Under the pieces are notes generated by a model. That model was not told where the DNA came from, did not search any database, and saw only the letters and a list, made by a program, of their open reading frames with translations. Shown one piece after another: positions 16,436 to 24,695 of a DNA stretch of 64,000 bases; within the stretch, counting starts at the first letter, position 1, and each line of letters starts with the position of its first letter. The position numbers were made by a program, and so were the translations under genes. The DNA is taken from contig PBYI01000053.1 of NCBI GenBank assembly GCA_002729525.1, positions 186,001 through 250,000 of the forward strand, given 5' to 3'. This stretch comes from Nocardioides sp. (GTDB lineage: Bacteria > Actinomycetota > Actinomycetes > Propionibacteriales > Nocardioidaceae).

Positions 16436-16441
16436 TAACCT
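16436..16441 (+). promoter_or_regulatory. probable -10 TAACCT of the carboxylase alpha gene
   Basis: Followed by a leader of about 50 bases with the ribosome site GGAGGAG near 16482, unlike the leaderless genes nearby. Upstream, TGTGACG (16388-16394) and CGTCACA (16414-16420) form an inverted repeat sharing the GTGACG core seen at 11372. Confidence 0.4.
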
Positions 16442-16496
16442 GCCGCGAGGCCCGTCCACCAGGGGCCCACCACGTACTACCGGAGGAGCCACAGGC

Positions 16497-18287
16497 GTGC
16501 CCGACGTCAAGCCGTTGCAGAAGGTCCTGATCGCCAACCGAGGTGAGATCGCGGTGCGCGTGATCCGCGCCTGCAAGGACGCCGGCATCGGCTCCGTGGC
16601 CGTGTACGCCGAGCCCGACCGCGACGCGATCTTCGTGCGGATGGCCGACGAGGCCCACTCCCTCGGCGGAGCGACGCCGGCCGACTCCTACCTCGACATC
16701 GCCAAGATCATCGCGGTCGCCGAGAAGACCGGCGCCGACTCGGTGCACCCCGGCTACGGCTTCCTCGCCGAGAACGCCGACTTCGCCCAGGCCGTCATGG
16801 ACGCCGGGCTGATCTGGATCGGCCCCCCGCCGGCCGCCATCGAGGCGCTCGGCGACAAGGCGAAGGCCAAGCACATCGCCGACCGTGCCAACGCCCCGCT
16901 CGCCCCGGGCACCAAGGACCCCGTCGCCGACGCCGACGAGGTCGTGGAGTTCGCGAAGGCCAACGGCCTGCCGGTCGCCATCAAGGCGGTCTTCGGCGGC
17001 GGCGGTCGCGGCCTCAAGGTCGCCCGCACGCTCGAGGAGATCCCGGACGCCTACGAGTCCGCGGTCCGCGAGGCCGTCACCGCCTTCGGTCGCGGCGAGT
17101 GCCTGGTCGAGAAGTTCCTCGACAAGCCCCGCCACGTCGAGACCCAGTGCCTGGCCGACCAGCACGGCAACGTCGTGGTCGTCTCGACCCGCGACTGCTC
17201 GCTGCAGCGCCGCAACCAAAAGCTCGTCGAGGAGGCGCCCGCGCCGTTCCTGTCCGACGAGCAGCTGCACGAGCTGTACGAGTCCTCCAAGCGCATCCTC
17301 AAGGAGTCCGGCTACTACGGCGCCGGCACCTGCGAGTTCCTGGTCGCCCAGGACGGCACGATCTCCTTCCTCGAGGTCAACACCCGTCTCCAGGTGGAGC
17401 ACTGCGTGTCCGAGGAGGTCACCGGCATCGACCTGGTCCGGGAGATGTTCCGCGTCGCGGCCGGCGAGGAGCTCGGCTACGGCGACCCCGAGATCCGCGG
17501 TCACTCGATCGAGTTCCGCATCAACGCCGAGGACGGCGGCCGCAACTTCATGCCGGCTCCCGGCACCCTCTCGGCCTGGACGCCCCCGCAGGGCCCGGGC
17601 GTGCGCGTCGACGGCGGCTACGAGAACGGGCAGACGATCCCCGGCTCGTTCGACTCCCTCATCGCCAAGCTCATCGTGACCGGCAACAGCCGCACCCAGG
17701 CGATCGAGCGCTCGCGCCGCGCGCTGGCGGAGTTCGAGGTCGACGGCATGCCGACGGTCATCCCGTTCCACAAGGCCGTGCTCGACGACCCGGCGTACGT
17801 CGGCGCGTCGACCCCGTCCGGCGAGGGCGAGTTCACCGTCTACACGCAGTGGATCGAGACCGAGTTCGACAACCAGATCGTGCCGTTCTCCGGCGACGCC
17901 GCCGAGGCCGAGGAGGCCGGCGAGCGCCAGACCGTGGTCGTCGAGGTCGGCGGCAAGCGCCTCGAGGTCGTCATCCCCTCCGGCCTGGGCGGGCTCTCGG
18001 CTGGCCCCGCCGCGGGTGGCGCCAAGAAGCCGAAGCGCGCCGCGGGCAAGAAGGCCGGCGCCGCCGCGTCCGGCGACGCGGTCACCAGTCCGATGCAGGG
18101 CACCGTGGTCAAGGTCGTCGTCGAGGAGGGCCAGGAGGTCGCCGAGGGCGACACCGTGGTCGTCATCGAGGCGATGAAGATGGAGCAGCCGCTCAAGGCG
18201 CACAAGGCCGGCACCGTGACCGGTCTGGCGGCCGAGGTCGGCGCGACCGTCACCAACGGGGCCGTCATCTGCGAGCTCAAGGACTGA
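16497..18287 (+). CDS. accA3: acetyl/propionyl-CoA carboxylase alpha subunit (biotin carboxylase + BCCP)
   Basis: 596 residues from GTG 16497. Biotin carboxylase domain: [18 protein letters not shown], the ATP-grasp Gly loop [15 protein letters not shown], and the [20 protein letters not shown] active-site segment. An Ala/Lys-rich linker follows, then the BCCP domain with biotinylation site EAMKMEQPL (Lys 561). This is the AccA3-type fused subunit that serves several beta subunits in actinomycetes; the beta/epsilon pair 3 kb upstream is the likely partner, and BirA at 10451 the likely modifying enzyme. It has a Shine-Dalgarno sequence (GGAGGAG). A run of coupled membrane-protein genes follows, possibly in the same transcript. 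Confidence 0.95.
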   Translation: MPDVKPLQKVLIANRGEIAVRVIRACKDAGIGSVAVYAEPDRDAIFVRMADEAHSLGGATPADSYLDIAKIIAVAEKTGADSVHPGYGFLAENADFAQAVMDAGLIWIGPPPAAIEALGDKAKAKHIADRANAPLAPGTKDPVADADEVVEFAKANGLPVAIKAVFGGGGRGLKVARTLEEIPDAYESAVREAVTAFGRGECLVEKFLDKPRHVETQCLADQHGNVVVVSTRDCSLQRRNQKLVEEAPAPFLSDEQLHELYESSKRILKESGYYGAGTCEFLVAQDGTISFLEVNTRLQVEHCVSEEVTGIDLVREMFRVAAGEELGYGDPEIRGHSIEFRINAEDGGRNFMPAPGTLSAWTPPQGPGVRVDGGYENGQTIPGSFDSLIAKLIVTGNSRTQAIERSRRALAEFEVDGMPTVIPFHKAVLDDPAYVGASTPSGEGEFTVYTQWIETEFDNQIVPFSGDAAEAEEAGERQTVVVEVGGKRLEVVIPSGLGGLSAGPAAGGAKKPKRAAGKKAGAAASGDAVTSPMQGTVVKVVVEEGQEVAEGDTVVVIEAMKMEQPLKAHKAGTVTGLAAEVGATVTNGAVICELKD

Positions 18288-18318
18288 CACCTCGCTGCAC
18301 CTCGTCTCGGGACTCCTC

Positions 18319-19608
18319 GTGGTGCCGGCGCTCGCCGGCACCACGGTCCCGCCGTACCCCGACACCGTCGACGAGCTCGTGGACGTCCTGCGCGCCGACC
18401 CGGTGCTCGTGGAGTCGGCGTACGGCTCCGGCGACGCGGCGGGCACCGAGGCACGGATCGCGGCGGTCGCCGGACAGGTCCCCTTCGACGTGTACGTCGC
18501 GGTCGTCGGGACACCGAGCGACGTCGACGCCGGCAGCTCGGCCTCGGACTTCCTCGCCACCGCGCTGGCCCGCCGGATCGGCGAGCCCGGCCTGTACGTC
18601 GTCTCGGCCGCAGGCCAGCCGCTGTCGCTGCGCGTGATCGACACCGGCTGGGACGAGACGGCCTTCAGCCTGCAGCGCTACCGCAACCTCGAGGCCGTCG
18701 AGGAGGCCTTCGACGGAGCCCCGCTCGCACCCGGCCTGGCGGCCGAGGTCGCCGTCCGCACCGCGGTGGAGGAGCCGGTGCCCCTCGGCGCCGGACCGGA
18801 CGAGCCGAGCCTCTCCGAGAGCGACGTCGACGAGCTGGTGGAGCGCCAGGAGGCGCTGGCTCCCTTCGACCTGCCCGACCTCGAGGACACCGCCGAGCCG
18901 TGGAGCGTCGGAAAGCGCTGGATGGTCGGCACCCTCGTCGCCGTCGGGCTGCTGCTGCTCGTGCTGCAGACGCTGGTGGGCTGGCCGGGCTGGTCGTCCC
19001 GGACGAGCAGGACGAGCCGGACGAGCGGGACGAGCCGGGCTGCTGCGACTCGGCGGACCACCGAGCCGCGACCACCCGTGCCGCCGCGCACCCCGCCCGA
19101 CCGGGAAGCCGTCCGCGCCGAGGCGGAGGCCGCGGTCACCGACCTCGCGGAGCGCCTGGAGTCGGCGCGCGGCAGCACGGCGTACGACGACGCGGTCGCG
19201 GCCCGGGAGGTCGCCGGCACCCTGCTGCACTCCGACGACGTCCTCGACCTCGTCGGCGCCACCGTGCTGGCCCACGCCGGCCGCCGCGCGCTGCGCGGCA
19301 GCACGCCGGCCCTCCGCGTGTGCTTCTTCGACCCCCGGCACACCGGCGCGCTGCGCGACCTCGGCCAGCGCTGGGGCGCCGCCGACGTCAGCGTCCCGGC
19401 GTGCCCCGCGTGCGCGGCCGCCGTGGACCGCGGCGACCAGCCGGAGGCCCTCCTCGAGCCGTACGGCCGGCGTGGCGGACGGTCCCGGCCCTACTACGAG
19501 GGCACCAGCGTGTGGGCCGGCACCGGCTTCGGCAGCCTGTCGGCCGGGCTCGGCTCCCTCCTGCGGCAGGTCCGACGTGACGACGCCGCACGCGGGGGCC
19601 GGCGGTGA
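18319..19608 (+). CDS. unfamiliar membrane protein A with C-terminal Cys/His motif
   Basis: 429 residues from GTG 18319; a CTG at 18295 in the same frame would add eight residues to a hydrophobic N-terminus (signal-like). I cannot name the family. Residues 10-105 form an alpha/beta domain with PDTVDELVDVLRADPVLV and VPFDVYVAVVG; residues 202-222 are one membrane helix; the linker after it comes from a 9-bp DNA repeat. The C-terminal part has C335-x5-H341 and C362-x2-C365 in the phrases CFFDPRH and VPACPACAAAVDRGDQP, then TGFGSLSAGLGSLLR. The same motif set recurs in the gene at 20291. A metal-binding cytoplasmic module is inferred. First of three stop-start coupled genes. Confidence 0.75.
   Translation: MVPALAGTTVPPYPDTVDELVDVLRADPVLVESAYGSGDAAGTEARIAAVAGQVPFDVYVAVVGTPSDVDAGSSASDFLATALARRIGEPGLYVVSAAGQPLSLRVIDTGWDETAFSLQRYRNLEAVEEAFDGAPLAPGLAAEVAVRTAVEEPVPLGAGPDEPSLSESDVDELVERQEALAPFDLPDLEDTAEPWSVGKRWMVGTLVAVGLLLLVLQTLVGWPGWSSRTSRTSRTSGTSRAAATRRTTEPRPPVPPRTPPDREAVRAEAEAAVTDLAERLESARGSTAYDDAVAAREVAGTLLHSDDVLDLVGATVLAHAGRRALRGSTPALRVCFFDPRHTGALRDLGQRWGAADVSVPACPACAAAVDRGDQPEALLEPYGRRGGRSRPYYEGTSVWAGTGFGSLSAGLGSLLRQVRRDDAARGGRR
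19001..19036 (+). repeat. four 9-bp tandem repeats GGACGAGCN
   Basis: In-frame repeats encoding an RTS-rich linker just after the membrane helix of the 18319 gene. Units differ only in the last base. Unit number could vary between strains by slippage. Confidence 0.8.
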
Positions 19609-20294
19609 GCCGGCTGCGGCACCGGCTGCGCCGGCTGACCCCGCGCACGGTCCTGCCCGCCGTCCTGGTCTGCCTGCTGATCGGGCTCGTCGCCGGCCTG
19701 GCGCCCGGTCGCTCCGGAGCGCCCGGCCGCCTCGACGACACCTGGCTGGCGGCCGCCGCAGCGACGGAGCCCGGCGACCGGGTGTCGGCGGCGGTCGTCG
19801 ACCTCCAGCGCACCGGGCTGCACGTCGGACCGGAGCTCGCCGACCAGCTGGGCGAGGAGGACGTCGACGCCCTCCGGGCCCGGATCGCCGCGTCCCCCGT
19901 GCCCCTGTTCGTGGTCTGGTGGGCCGACACCTACGACGGCGGCTACAGCACGGCGTACGCCGCGCTCGCCCAGCTGCGCGTGGGAGTGGGCGAGGCGGGG
20001 TACTACGCCCTCGTGAGCCCCGGTCGCCATCCCCTCACCGACGCCGTCGGCTACCGCACGCCCTACGTCGACGCCGACGGGCTCGGTCGCCCCCTCCCGG
20101 CCCTGACCCGGCTCGTCGACGACCTGGCCGCGGTGCCGCCCGAGCCGATCCGTCGGCGTGCGGGCGACAGCGACTACTGGGGCGGGCCGGGTGGCGGCAT
20201 CGCGGCCGGACTGCTGTTCGCGGTCGGCACGTACCTCGTCGTGCTGATCGTCGTCGCGGGCGCCGGAGTGCGACGGCGCAGGCGCCGGACGTGA
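19605..20294 (+). CDS. unfamiliar membrane protein B, short member of the trio
   Basis: 229 residues from GTG 19605, which overlaps the previous stop (GTGA). A basic N-terminus and a membrane helix or signal (AVLVCLLIGLVAGL) lead to an extracytoplasmic domain with LHVGPELADQLGEEDVDALRARIAASPVPLFVVWW, which parallels the N-terminal domains of the neighbours (LxVxPxL...xxEAxIAxxPxPxYVV). A second helix (GLLFAVGTYLVVLIVVAGAGV) and an Arg-rich end follow. It lacks the C-terminal Cys/His module of the two flanking proteins. Function unknown; likely part of one complex with them. Confidence 0.72.
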   Translation: MSRLRHRLRRLTPRTVLPAVLVCLLIGLVAGLAPGRSGAPGRLDDTWLAAAAATEPGDRVSAAVVDLQRTGLHVGPELADQLGEEDVDALRARIAASPVPLFVVWWADTYDGGYSTAYAALAQLRVGVGEAGYYALVSPGRHPLTDAVGYRTPYVDADGLGRPLPALTRLVDDLAAVPPEPIRRRAGDSDYWGGPGGGIAAGLLFAVGTYLVVLIVVAGAGVRRRRRRT

Positions 20295-21484
20295 CCCGCA
20301 TCGACGAGACCACGCTGGCAGAGCTCGAGGCCGAGCTCGCCCGCGACGGGGTGTGGGTGTCGCCCGGCCTGCGCCAGGAGGTGACGGCGGCCGAGGAGGC
20401 GCAGATCGAGGCCGCCGTCGCTGCCCAGCCCGGGCCGACGTACGTCGTGCTGGCCGAGCTCGACTACGACGACCCCCTCACCAGCGGCCGGTTCGAGCAG
20501 CTCGCCGGGGTGGTGCGCGACGACACCGGCCTCACCGGCACCTACCTCGGCCTGGAGGCGTCGTACGGGAGCGAGGGCTACCGGCTCGGGGCGCACGCGT
20601 TCCCCGACGAGTACGACCTCTACCAGGCGGTCGCCGTGGCCGCGGCCGAGGAACCCGACGACCTGGCCGCGCAGACGCTGCGAGCCGTCGACCTGCTGCG
20701 CACCGACGAGGCGGAGACCCTCTACGAGCAGCAGCGCGAGTCCGGCGGCGCGGGCGGGTCCGGCGGTCCCGGCCCCGGCGGCGACGCCGGCTCGGGAGCC
20801 CTGCTGCCCGTCACCGGCGCCCTGCTGGTCGCCGTCCTCCTCGTCGTGGGCTGGGTACGACGCTCGCGGCGCCGGGGGACCACGCCCGCGCCCCACGCGC
20901 GGGGCGGAGCGTTCACGCTCCCCGAGGCCGTGGTGCGCAGCGTGCGGGAGGCCGAGGACCGACGTCAGGAGTCCCTCGCGCAGGAGGCCGTGCTCTCGCT
21001 GGGCGAGGCCATCGACGCCGCCGACCTCGAGCCGGTGCGGCCGCGAGGGCTGGGCGCCTGGCAGGCCGCGCTCGACCACTACGACGTCGCTCGCCGCATC
21101 CTGGACCGCCGGCACTCACCGGCCGACGTGGTGGGGGCCCTCGTGCTCGCCCGGCGTGGGTCCGAGGCACTGGCCGCCGGTCGGCGCAACCGCTCCTGGA
21201 CGCCCACGCCGGGGTGCTACCTCAACCCCCTGCACGACCCGGCCACCGACGGTCGGGGCCGGGTACGACGGGCCCGCTGGGGCTCCGGCGGTGCGAGCGT
21301 CGAGGTGCCGGTGTGCTCGCCGTGCGGGGACGCTCTGGCGCGCGGGGACCGACCCTCAGACGTGCTCGACTTCGTGGTCGACGGGAAGCCCGTGCACTAC
21401 CTCGAGCTGGACCTCGGCCCCTGGAGCAGCACGGGGTACGGCTCGCTGGAACCGGACCTCCTCGGCGCGCTGCTGCGCCGGTGA
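20291..21484 (+). CDS. unfamiliar membrane protein C with C-terminal Cys/His motif
   Basis: 397 residues from GTG 20291, overlapping the previous stop. N-terminal domain (1-145) resembles that of protein B: DGVWVSPGLRQEVTAAEEAQIEAAVAAQPGPTYVV. A Gly-rich linker leads to a membrane helix (169-189) and a basic stretch. The cytoplasmic part contains C309-x5-H315 and C342-x2-C345 in GCYLNPLH and VPVCSPCGDALARGDRP, then TGYGSLEPDLLGALLR, matching protein A position by position. There is no signal peptide, so either the N-terminus is exported by the single helix (N-out) or the start is wrong. LPVTG at 172-176 precedes the helix, but a long domain follows it. Confidence 0.74.
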   Translation: MTRIDETTLAELEAELARDGVWVSPGLRQEVTAAEEAQIEAAVAAQPGPTYVVLAELDYDDPLTSGRFEQLAGVVRDDTGLTGTYLGLEASYGSEGYRLGAHAFPDEYDLYQAVAVAAAEEPDDLAAQTLRAVDLLRTDEAETLYEQQRESGGAGGSGGPGPGGDAGSGALLPVTGALLVAVLLVVGWVRRSRRRGTTPAPHARGGAFTLPEAVVRSVREAEDRRQESLAQEAVLSLGEAIDAADLEPVRPRGLGAWQAALDHYDVARRILDRRHSPADVVGALVLARRGSEALAAGRRNRSWTPTPGCYLNPLHDPATDGRGRVRRARWGSGGASVEVPVCSPCGDALARGDRPSDVLDFVVDGKPVHYLELDLGPWSSTGYGSLEPDLLGALLRR

Positions 21485-22494
21485 CGCGGCGTACGGTGGG
21501 CAGGGTGCAGCGGCGCCGGGCGCTCGGACTCGCGTCGTCCGCACTGGTGCTCGCCCTCCTCGCCGCCCTGGCGGTCGTGGTGCTCACCACGGCCGACGAC
21601 TCCCCCGGGCGTGCCCGGGGCCAGGCCGGTGGCGAGCCGGTCGCCGCGGTCGGCACCCCGTCGGTGGCGCCACGCCTGCGCGGCGAGGTCGCCGGGACGA
21701 TCGGCGTGCTGTCGTTCAACGCGCTGAAGTACCTCGGGCCGAAGCGGGCGCTGCACGACTGGCGGCGCGTCGCGCGACGTACCGACGTCGACCTCATCGG
21801 CTGGCAGGAGACCCGCAACGACCCGTGGGCCGACGCCGCGGCGGTGTTCGAGGGCGAGGGCTGGCGCACCTGGCAGTACCCCGACCTGTCCGGCCCCAAG
21901 CAGCTCGCCGTCAGCTGGCGACCTGACGTGCTGCGCCTGGTCGACGTGACCTGGCAGCGGGTGCACGACGGCGCCACACCGCGCGAGACCGAGCGGCCGT
22001 TCCCGGCGCGGTACGTCGTGCGCGCGCGGTTCGTGCACCGCGCGTCCGGGCTGACGGTCACCCTGCTCAACACCCACCTCAACCACGCCATCGAGACCGG
22101 TCACGGGTTCGACGACAACCTCAACGCGCGCCGCGCCAAGCAGCACCTGCGCGTGCTCTCGCGGATGTGGGACCGCACGCCGGGCGACGTGGTGCTCGGC
22201 ACGGGCGACTACAACTTCGACCAGGCCGACGACGCGGCGTACCGCCCCGCGGGCGGGATCAGCCGCCGCTTCGCCGGGCGCGCGGTGTCGTCGTACGACG
22301 CCCTCGGCACCGACGGCGTCGTGCCCACGCTGCGCACCCGGTGGATCGACTACGTGTGGGTGTCGGCGGCGACGCTGCGCGGGCCGCTCGGAGCCGGACC
22401 GGACGGGCACGCCCAGCTGGTCACCCACCGCTCGCTGGGCGGGTACCGCTCCGACCACCGCCCGCTGCTGGCCCGGGTGCGGCTCTACGCCTGA
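21481..22494 (+). CDS. exported endonuclease/exonuclease/phosphatase-family protein
   Basis: 337 residues from GTG 21481 (GTGA overlap with the gene before; a GTG at 21505 is also possible). A basic N-terminus and a hydrophobic segment (about 15-36) act as signal or anchor, so the enzyme faces outside. The EEP metallo-hydrolase fold is shown by GVLSFNALKY, DLIGWQETR (metal Glu), LLNTHLNH, GTGDYNF (Asp/Asn of the GDxN motif) and YRSDHRPLLARV (catalytic Asp-His). Members cut DNA, phosphoinositides or other phosphodiesters; the substrate cannot be read from sequence. It shares a coupled operon with the three unfamiliar membrane proteins. Confidence 0.85.
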   Translation: MTRRTVGRVQRRRALGLASSALVLALLAALAVVVLTTADDSPGRARGQAGGEPVAAVGTPSVAPRLRGEVAGTIGVLSFNALKYLGPKRALHDWRRVARRTDVDLIGWQETRNDPWADAAAVFEGEGWRTWQYPDLSGPKQLAVSWRPDVLRLVDVTWQRVHDGATPRETERPFPARYVVRARFVHRASGLTVTLLNTHLNHAIETGHGFDDNLNARRAKQHLRVLSRMWDRTPGDVVLGTGDYNFDQADDAAYRPAGGISRRFAGRAVSSYDALGTDGVVPTLRTRWIDYVWVSAATLRGPLGAGPDGHAQLVTHRSLGGYRSDHRPLLARVRLYA

Positions 22495-22511
22495 GCGTCG
22501 AGGCCGGTCCG

Positions 22512-22517
22512 TAGGCT
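22512..22517 (+). promoter_or_regulatory. -10 hexamer TAGGCT of the 22524 PH-domain gene
   Basis: Ends 6 bases before ATG 22524; predicts a leaderless mRNA and starts a new transcription unit after the 18.3-22.5 kb run. Confidence 0.5.
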
Positions 22518-22523
22518 CGCACC

Positions 22524-23015
22524 ATGAGCGACGCTGCCGGGCCCGTGCTCCGCGAGCCCGCGCACCGGGTGAGTCCGCGCGCGGTGTGGATGTGGACGAC
22601 CACCGCGGCCGCCGAGGCGCTCGTCCTGCTCGTCGCCCTCGTCGTGGCGACGCTGGTGTGGGACGGCCTCCACTGGTGGGCGCCGGCGCTGCTCGCGGTC
22701 GTCGAGCTGGGGTGGGTGCTGGTGGTGCCGCGCTGGCGCTACCGGGTGCACCGGTGGGAGGTCACCGACTCGGCCGTCTACACGCAGGTCGGCTGGTGGG
22801 CGCGCGAGCGGCGGATCGCCCCGATGAGCCGGGTGCAGACCGTCGACCACGTGGAGGGCGCGGTGGCTCGGGTGTTCGGGCTGGCCAGCGTCACCGTCAC
22901 GACGGCGTCGGCGGCCGGGGCGCTGAGCATCGACGGCCTCGACAAGGACCTCGCCCGCCGGCTCGTCGACGAGCTGACCCGGCAGGCCGACGCCGTGCCC
23001 GGGGACGCGACGTGA
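22524..23015 (+). CDS. bacterial PH-domain membrane protein, YdbS-like
   Basis: 163 residues. Two membrane helices (about 25-45 and 48-68) precede a PH domain with WEVTDSAVYTQVGWWARERRIAPMSRVQTVDHVEGAVARVFGLASVTVTTAS, the standard sequence of bacterial PH2 proteins. Its stop overlaps the GTG of a larger PH protein (GTGA). The pairing of a small one-domain and a large multi-domain PH protein matches Bacillus YdbS-YdbT, where they affect resistance to a bacteriocin; the role here is not known. Confidence 0.88.
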   Translation: MSDAAGPVLREPAHRVSPRAVWMWTTTAAAEALVLLVALVVATLVWDGLHWWAPALLAVVELGWVLVVPRWRYRVHRWEVTDSAVYTQVGWWARERRIAPMSRVQTVDHVEGAVARVFGLASVTVTTASAAGALSIDGLDKDLARRLVDELTRQADAVPGDAT

Positions 23016-24628
23016 GCGACGCCGTCCCTCCCCCGCCTCCTCCTCCGCCGCCTTCGCCGTACCCGCCGCCCTCGCCCTACCCGCCGCCGGCACCGGTCGA
23101 GGTGCCGTGGCAGCGGCTCGACCCACGGATGCTGGTCGTCCAGCCGGTGCGCGAGGTCGTGCGCTTCCTCCCGGCGCTGCTCGTGCTGGCGCTCGCCGGT
23201 CGCGGCAGCGGCGGCCCGGGCGGCCCGGGCGGCGTCGGCTGGGAGGCGGTCGCCGTCCTGGTGGCGGTCGGCGTCGGCGTGGCGCGCTACCTGACGACGA
23301 CGTACCGGATCGGCGACGGCCGGGTCGAGCTGCGCCGCGGACTGGTGAGCCGGCGGGTGGTGTCCGCGCGGCTCGACCGGGTGCGCAGCATCGACCTCAC
23401 CTCCTCGGTGGTGCAGCGGCTCTTCGGGCTCACCACGATGCGGATCGGCACGGGCACCGCGGCCGGCGAGGACGACGGCGACCTGGACCTCGACGGGCTG
23501 CGTCGACCCGCGGCCGAGGACCTGCGCGGGAGGCTGCTCGGCGCGCGGGAGCCGGCGGTCGCGCCGGCGGCGTCGTACGACGGGGAGGCCGGCGCGGACG
23601 GGCCGTCGACCACGGCCGTCGCGGCACCGGTGGCCGAGCCCGAGACCGTCGCGAGGTTCGACCTGCGGTGGCTCCGGTTCGCCCCGTTGACCGGCACGGG
23701 GCTGGTCGTGGCGGGCGCGACGTTCGGCCTCGTGACGCAGGTGGCCGCCCAGGCCGGGCTCTGGGAGCGGCTGGAGGACGGTGGTGCGTCCTCGCTGGCC
23801 GGGGTCGGCGGCGTGGCGCTCCTCGCGCTCCTGGTCGCGCTCGGCGTCGGGCTGCTGCTGGTCGTCGCCGCGATCTCCGTCGTCGGGTTCTGGGTCACCG
23901 AGGGCGGCTACCGGCTCACCCGCGAGCCCGGCACGTGGCGGGTCTCGCGCGGGCTGCTGACGACCCGCGAGACCTCCCTGGACGAGCAGCGGGTCGCCGG
24001 CGCGACGATCGCCGAGCCGCTGCTGCTGCGCTGGGCCGGAGGGCGGTCGCTGCGGGCGATCGTCACCGGGGTCGACGCCTCCGAGCGCGGCTCGTCCGCC
24101 CTGGTGCCACCCTCCGACGCCACGGTCGCGCCGTACGTCGCCGGCGTGGTGCTCGGCGGGCCCGCGCCGGTCGACGTACCCCTGCGCGACCACGGCCCGG
24201 CTGCACGGGCGCGTCGGCGGACACGTGCCCTGGGGCCGGCCGCGGTGCTACCCGTCGCCGCGGCGGTGCTCGTCGTCGCCGGCGGACCGTGGTGGCCGCT
24301 GGTGCCGGCGCTGCTCGCCGTGCCCGTCGCGTGGGGCCTCGCGGAGGACCGGGTGCGCGGGCTCGGGCACGCACGCGCCGGCGGGTACGTCGTCGCGCGC
24401 TCGGGCTCGCTGACCCGCGGTCGCGACATGCTGGCCGAGGACCACGTCATCGGGTGGAACCTCCGCGCGACGTGGTTCCAGCGGCGGGTCGGGCTGACCA
24501 CCCTGCAGGCCACCACCGCCGGCGGCAGCGGCGCGGTGACGGTGCTCGACGTGCCCGAGGGCGACGCGCTGACGCTCGCCCACGGCACGGCTCCGGAGCT
24601 GCTGGAGCAGTTCCTCGAGCACGCCTGA
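23012..24628 (+). CDS. large bacterial PH-domain membrane protein, YdbT-like
   Basis: 538 residues from GTG 23012. A Pro-rich start, then repeated units of membrane segments plus a PH domain: unit 1 has TTYRIGDGRVELRRGLVSRRVVSARLDRVRSIDL, unit 2 TEGGYRLTREPGTWRVSRGLLTTRETSLDEQRVAGATI, and unit 3 GGYVVARSGSLTRGRDMLAEDHVIGWNLR with the closing GLTTLQATTAGG. Three PH units and about six membrane helices match the YdbT group. Coupled to the small PH gene before it; the two probably form one membrane complex. Confidence 0.88.
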   Translation: MSDAVPPPPPPPPPSPYPPPSPYPPPAPVEVPWQRLDPRMLVVQPVREVVRFLPALLVLALAGRGSGGPGGPGGVGWEAVAVLVAVGVGVARYLTTTYRIGDGRVELRRGLVSRRVVSARLDRVRSIDLTSSVVQRLFGLTTMRIGTGTAAGEDDGDLDLDGLRRPAAEDLRGRLLGAREPAVAPAASYDGEAGADGPSTTAVAAPVAEPETVARFDLRWLRFAPLTGTGLVVAGATFGLVTQVAAQAGLWERLEDGGASSLAGVGGVALLALLVALGVGLLLVVAAISVVGFWVTEGGYRLTREPGTWRVSRGLLTTRETSLDEQRVAGATIAEPLLLRWAGGRSLRAIVTGVDASERGSSALVPPSDATVAPYVAGVVLGGPAPVDVPLRDHGPAARARRRTRALGPAAVLPVAAAVLVVAGGPWWPLVPALLAVPVAWGLAEDRVRGLGHARAGGYVVARSGSLTRGRDMLAEDHVIGWNLRATWFQRRVGLTTLQATTAGGSGAVTVLDVPEGDALTLAHGTAPELLEQFLEHA

Positions 24629-24683
24629 GCGCACTGCTTCCCAGGTCGTGGTCGCGCCCCTCGGCGGCGTCGGCGCAGGCGAC

Positions 24684-24689
24684 TAGCGT
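24684..24689 (+). promoter_or_regulatory. -10 hexamer TAGCGT of pyc
   Basis: Ends 6 bases before ATG 24696; predicts a leaderless mRNA. Confidence 0.5.
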
Positions 24690-24695
24690 GGCGCC

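Noticed and set aside
20804..20818. LPVTG sequence before a membrane helix in the 20291 gene, like a sortase signal
   Set aside because: A sortase signal needs a short basic tail after the helix at the protein's end; here a domain of about 200 residues follows.
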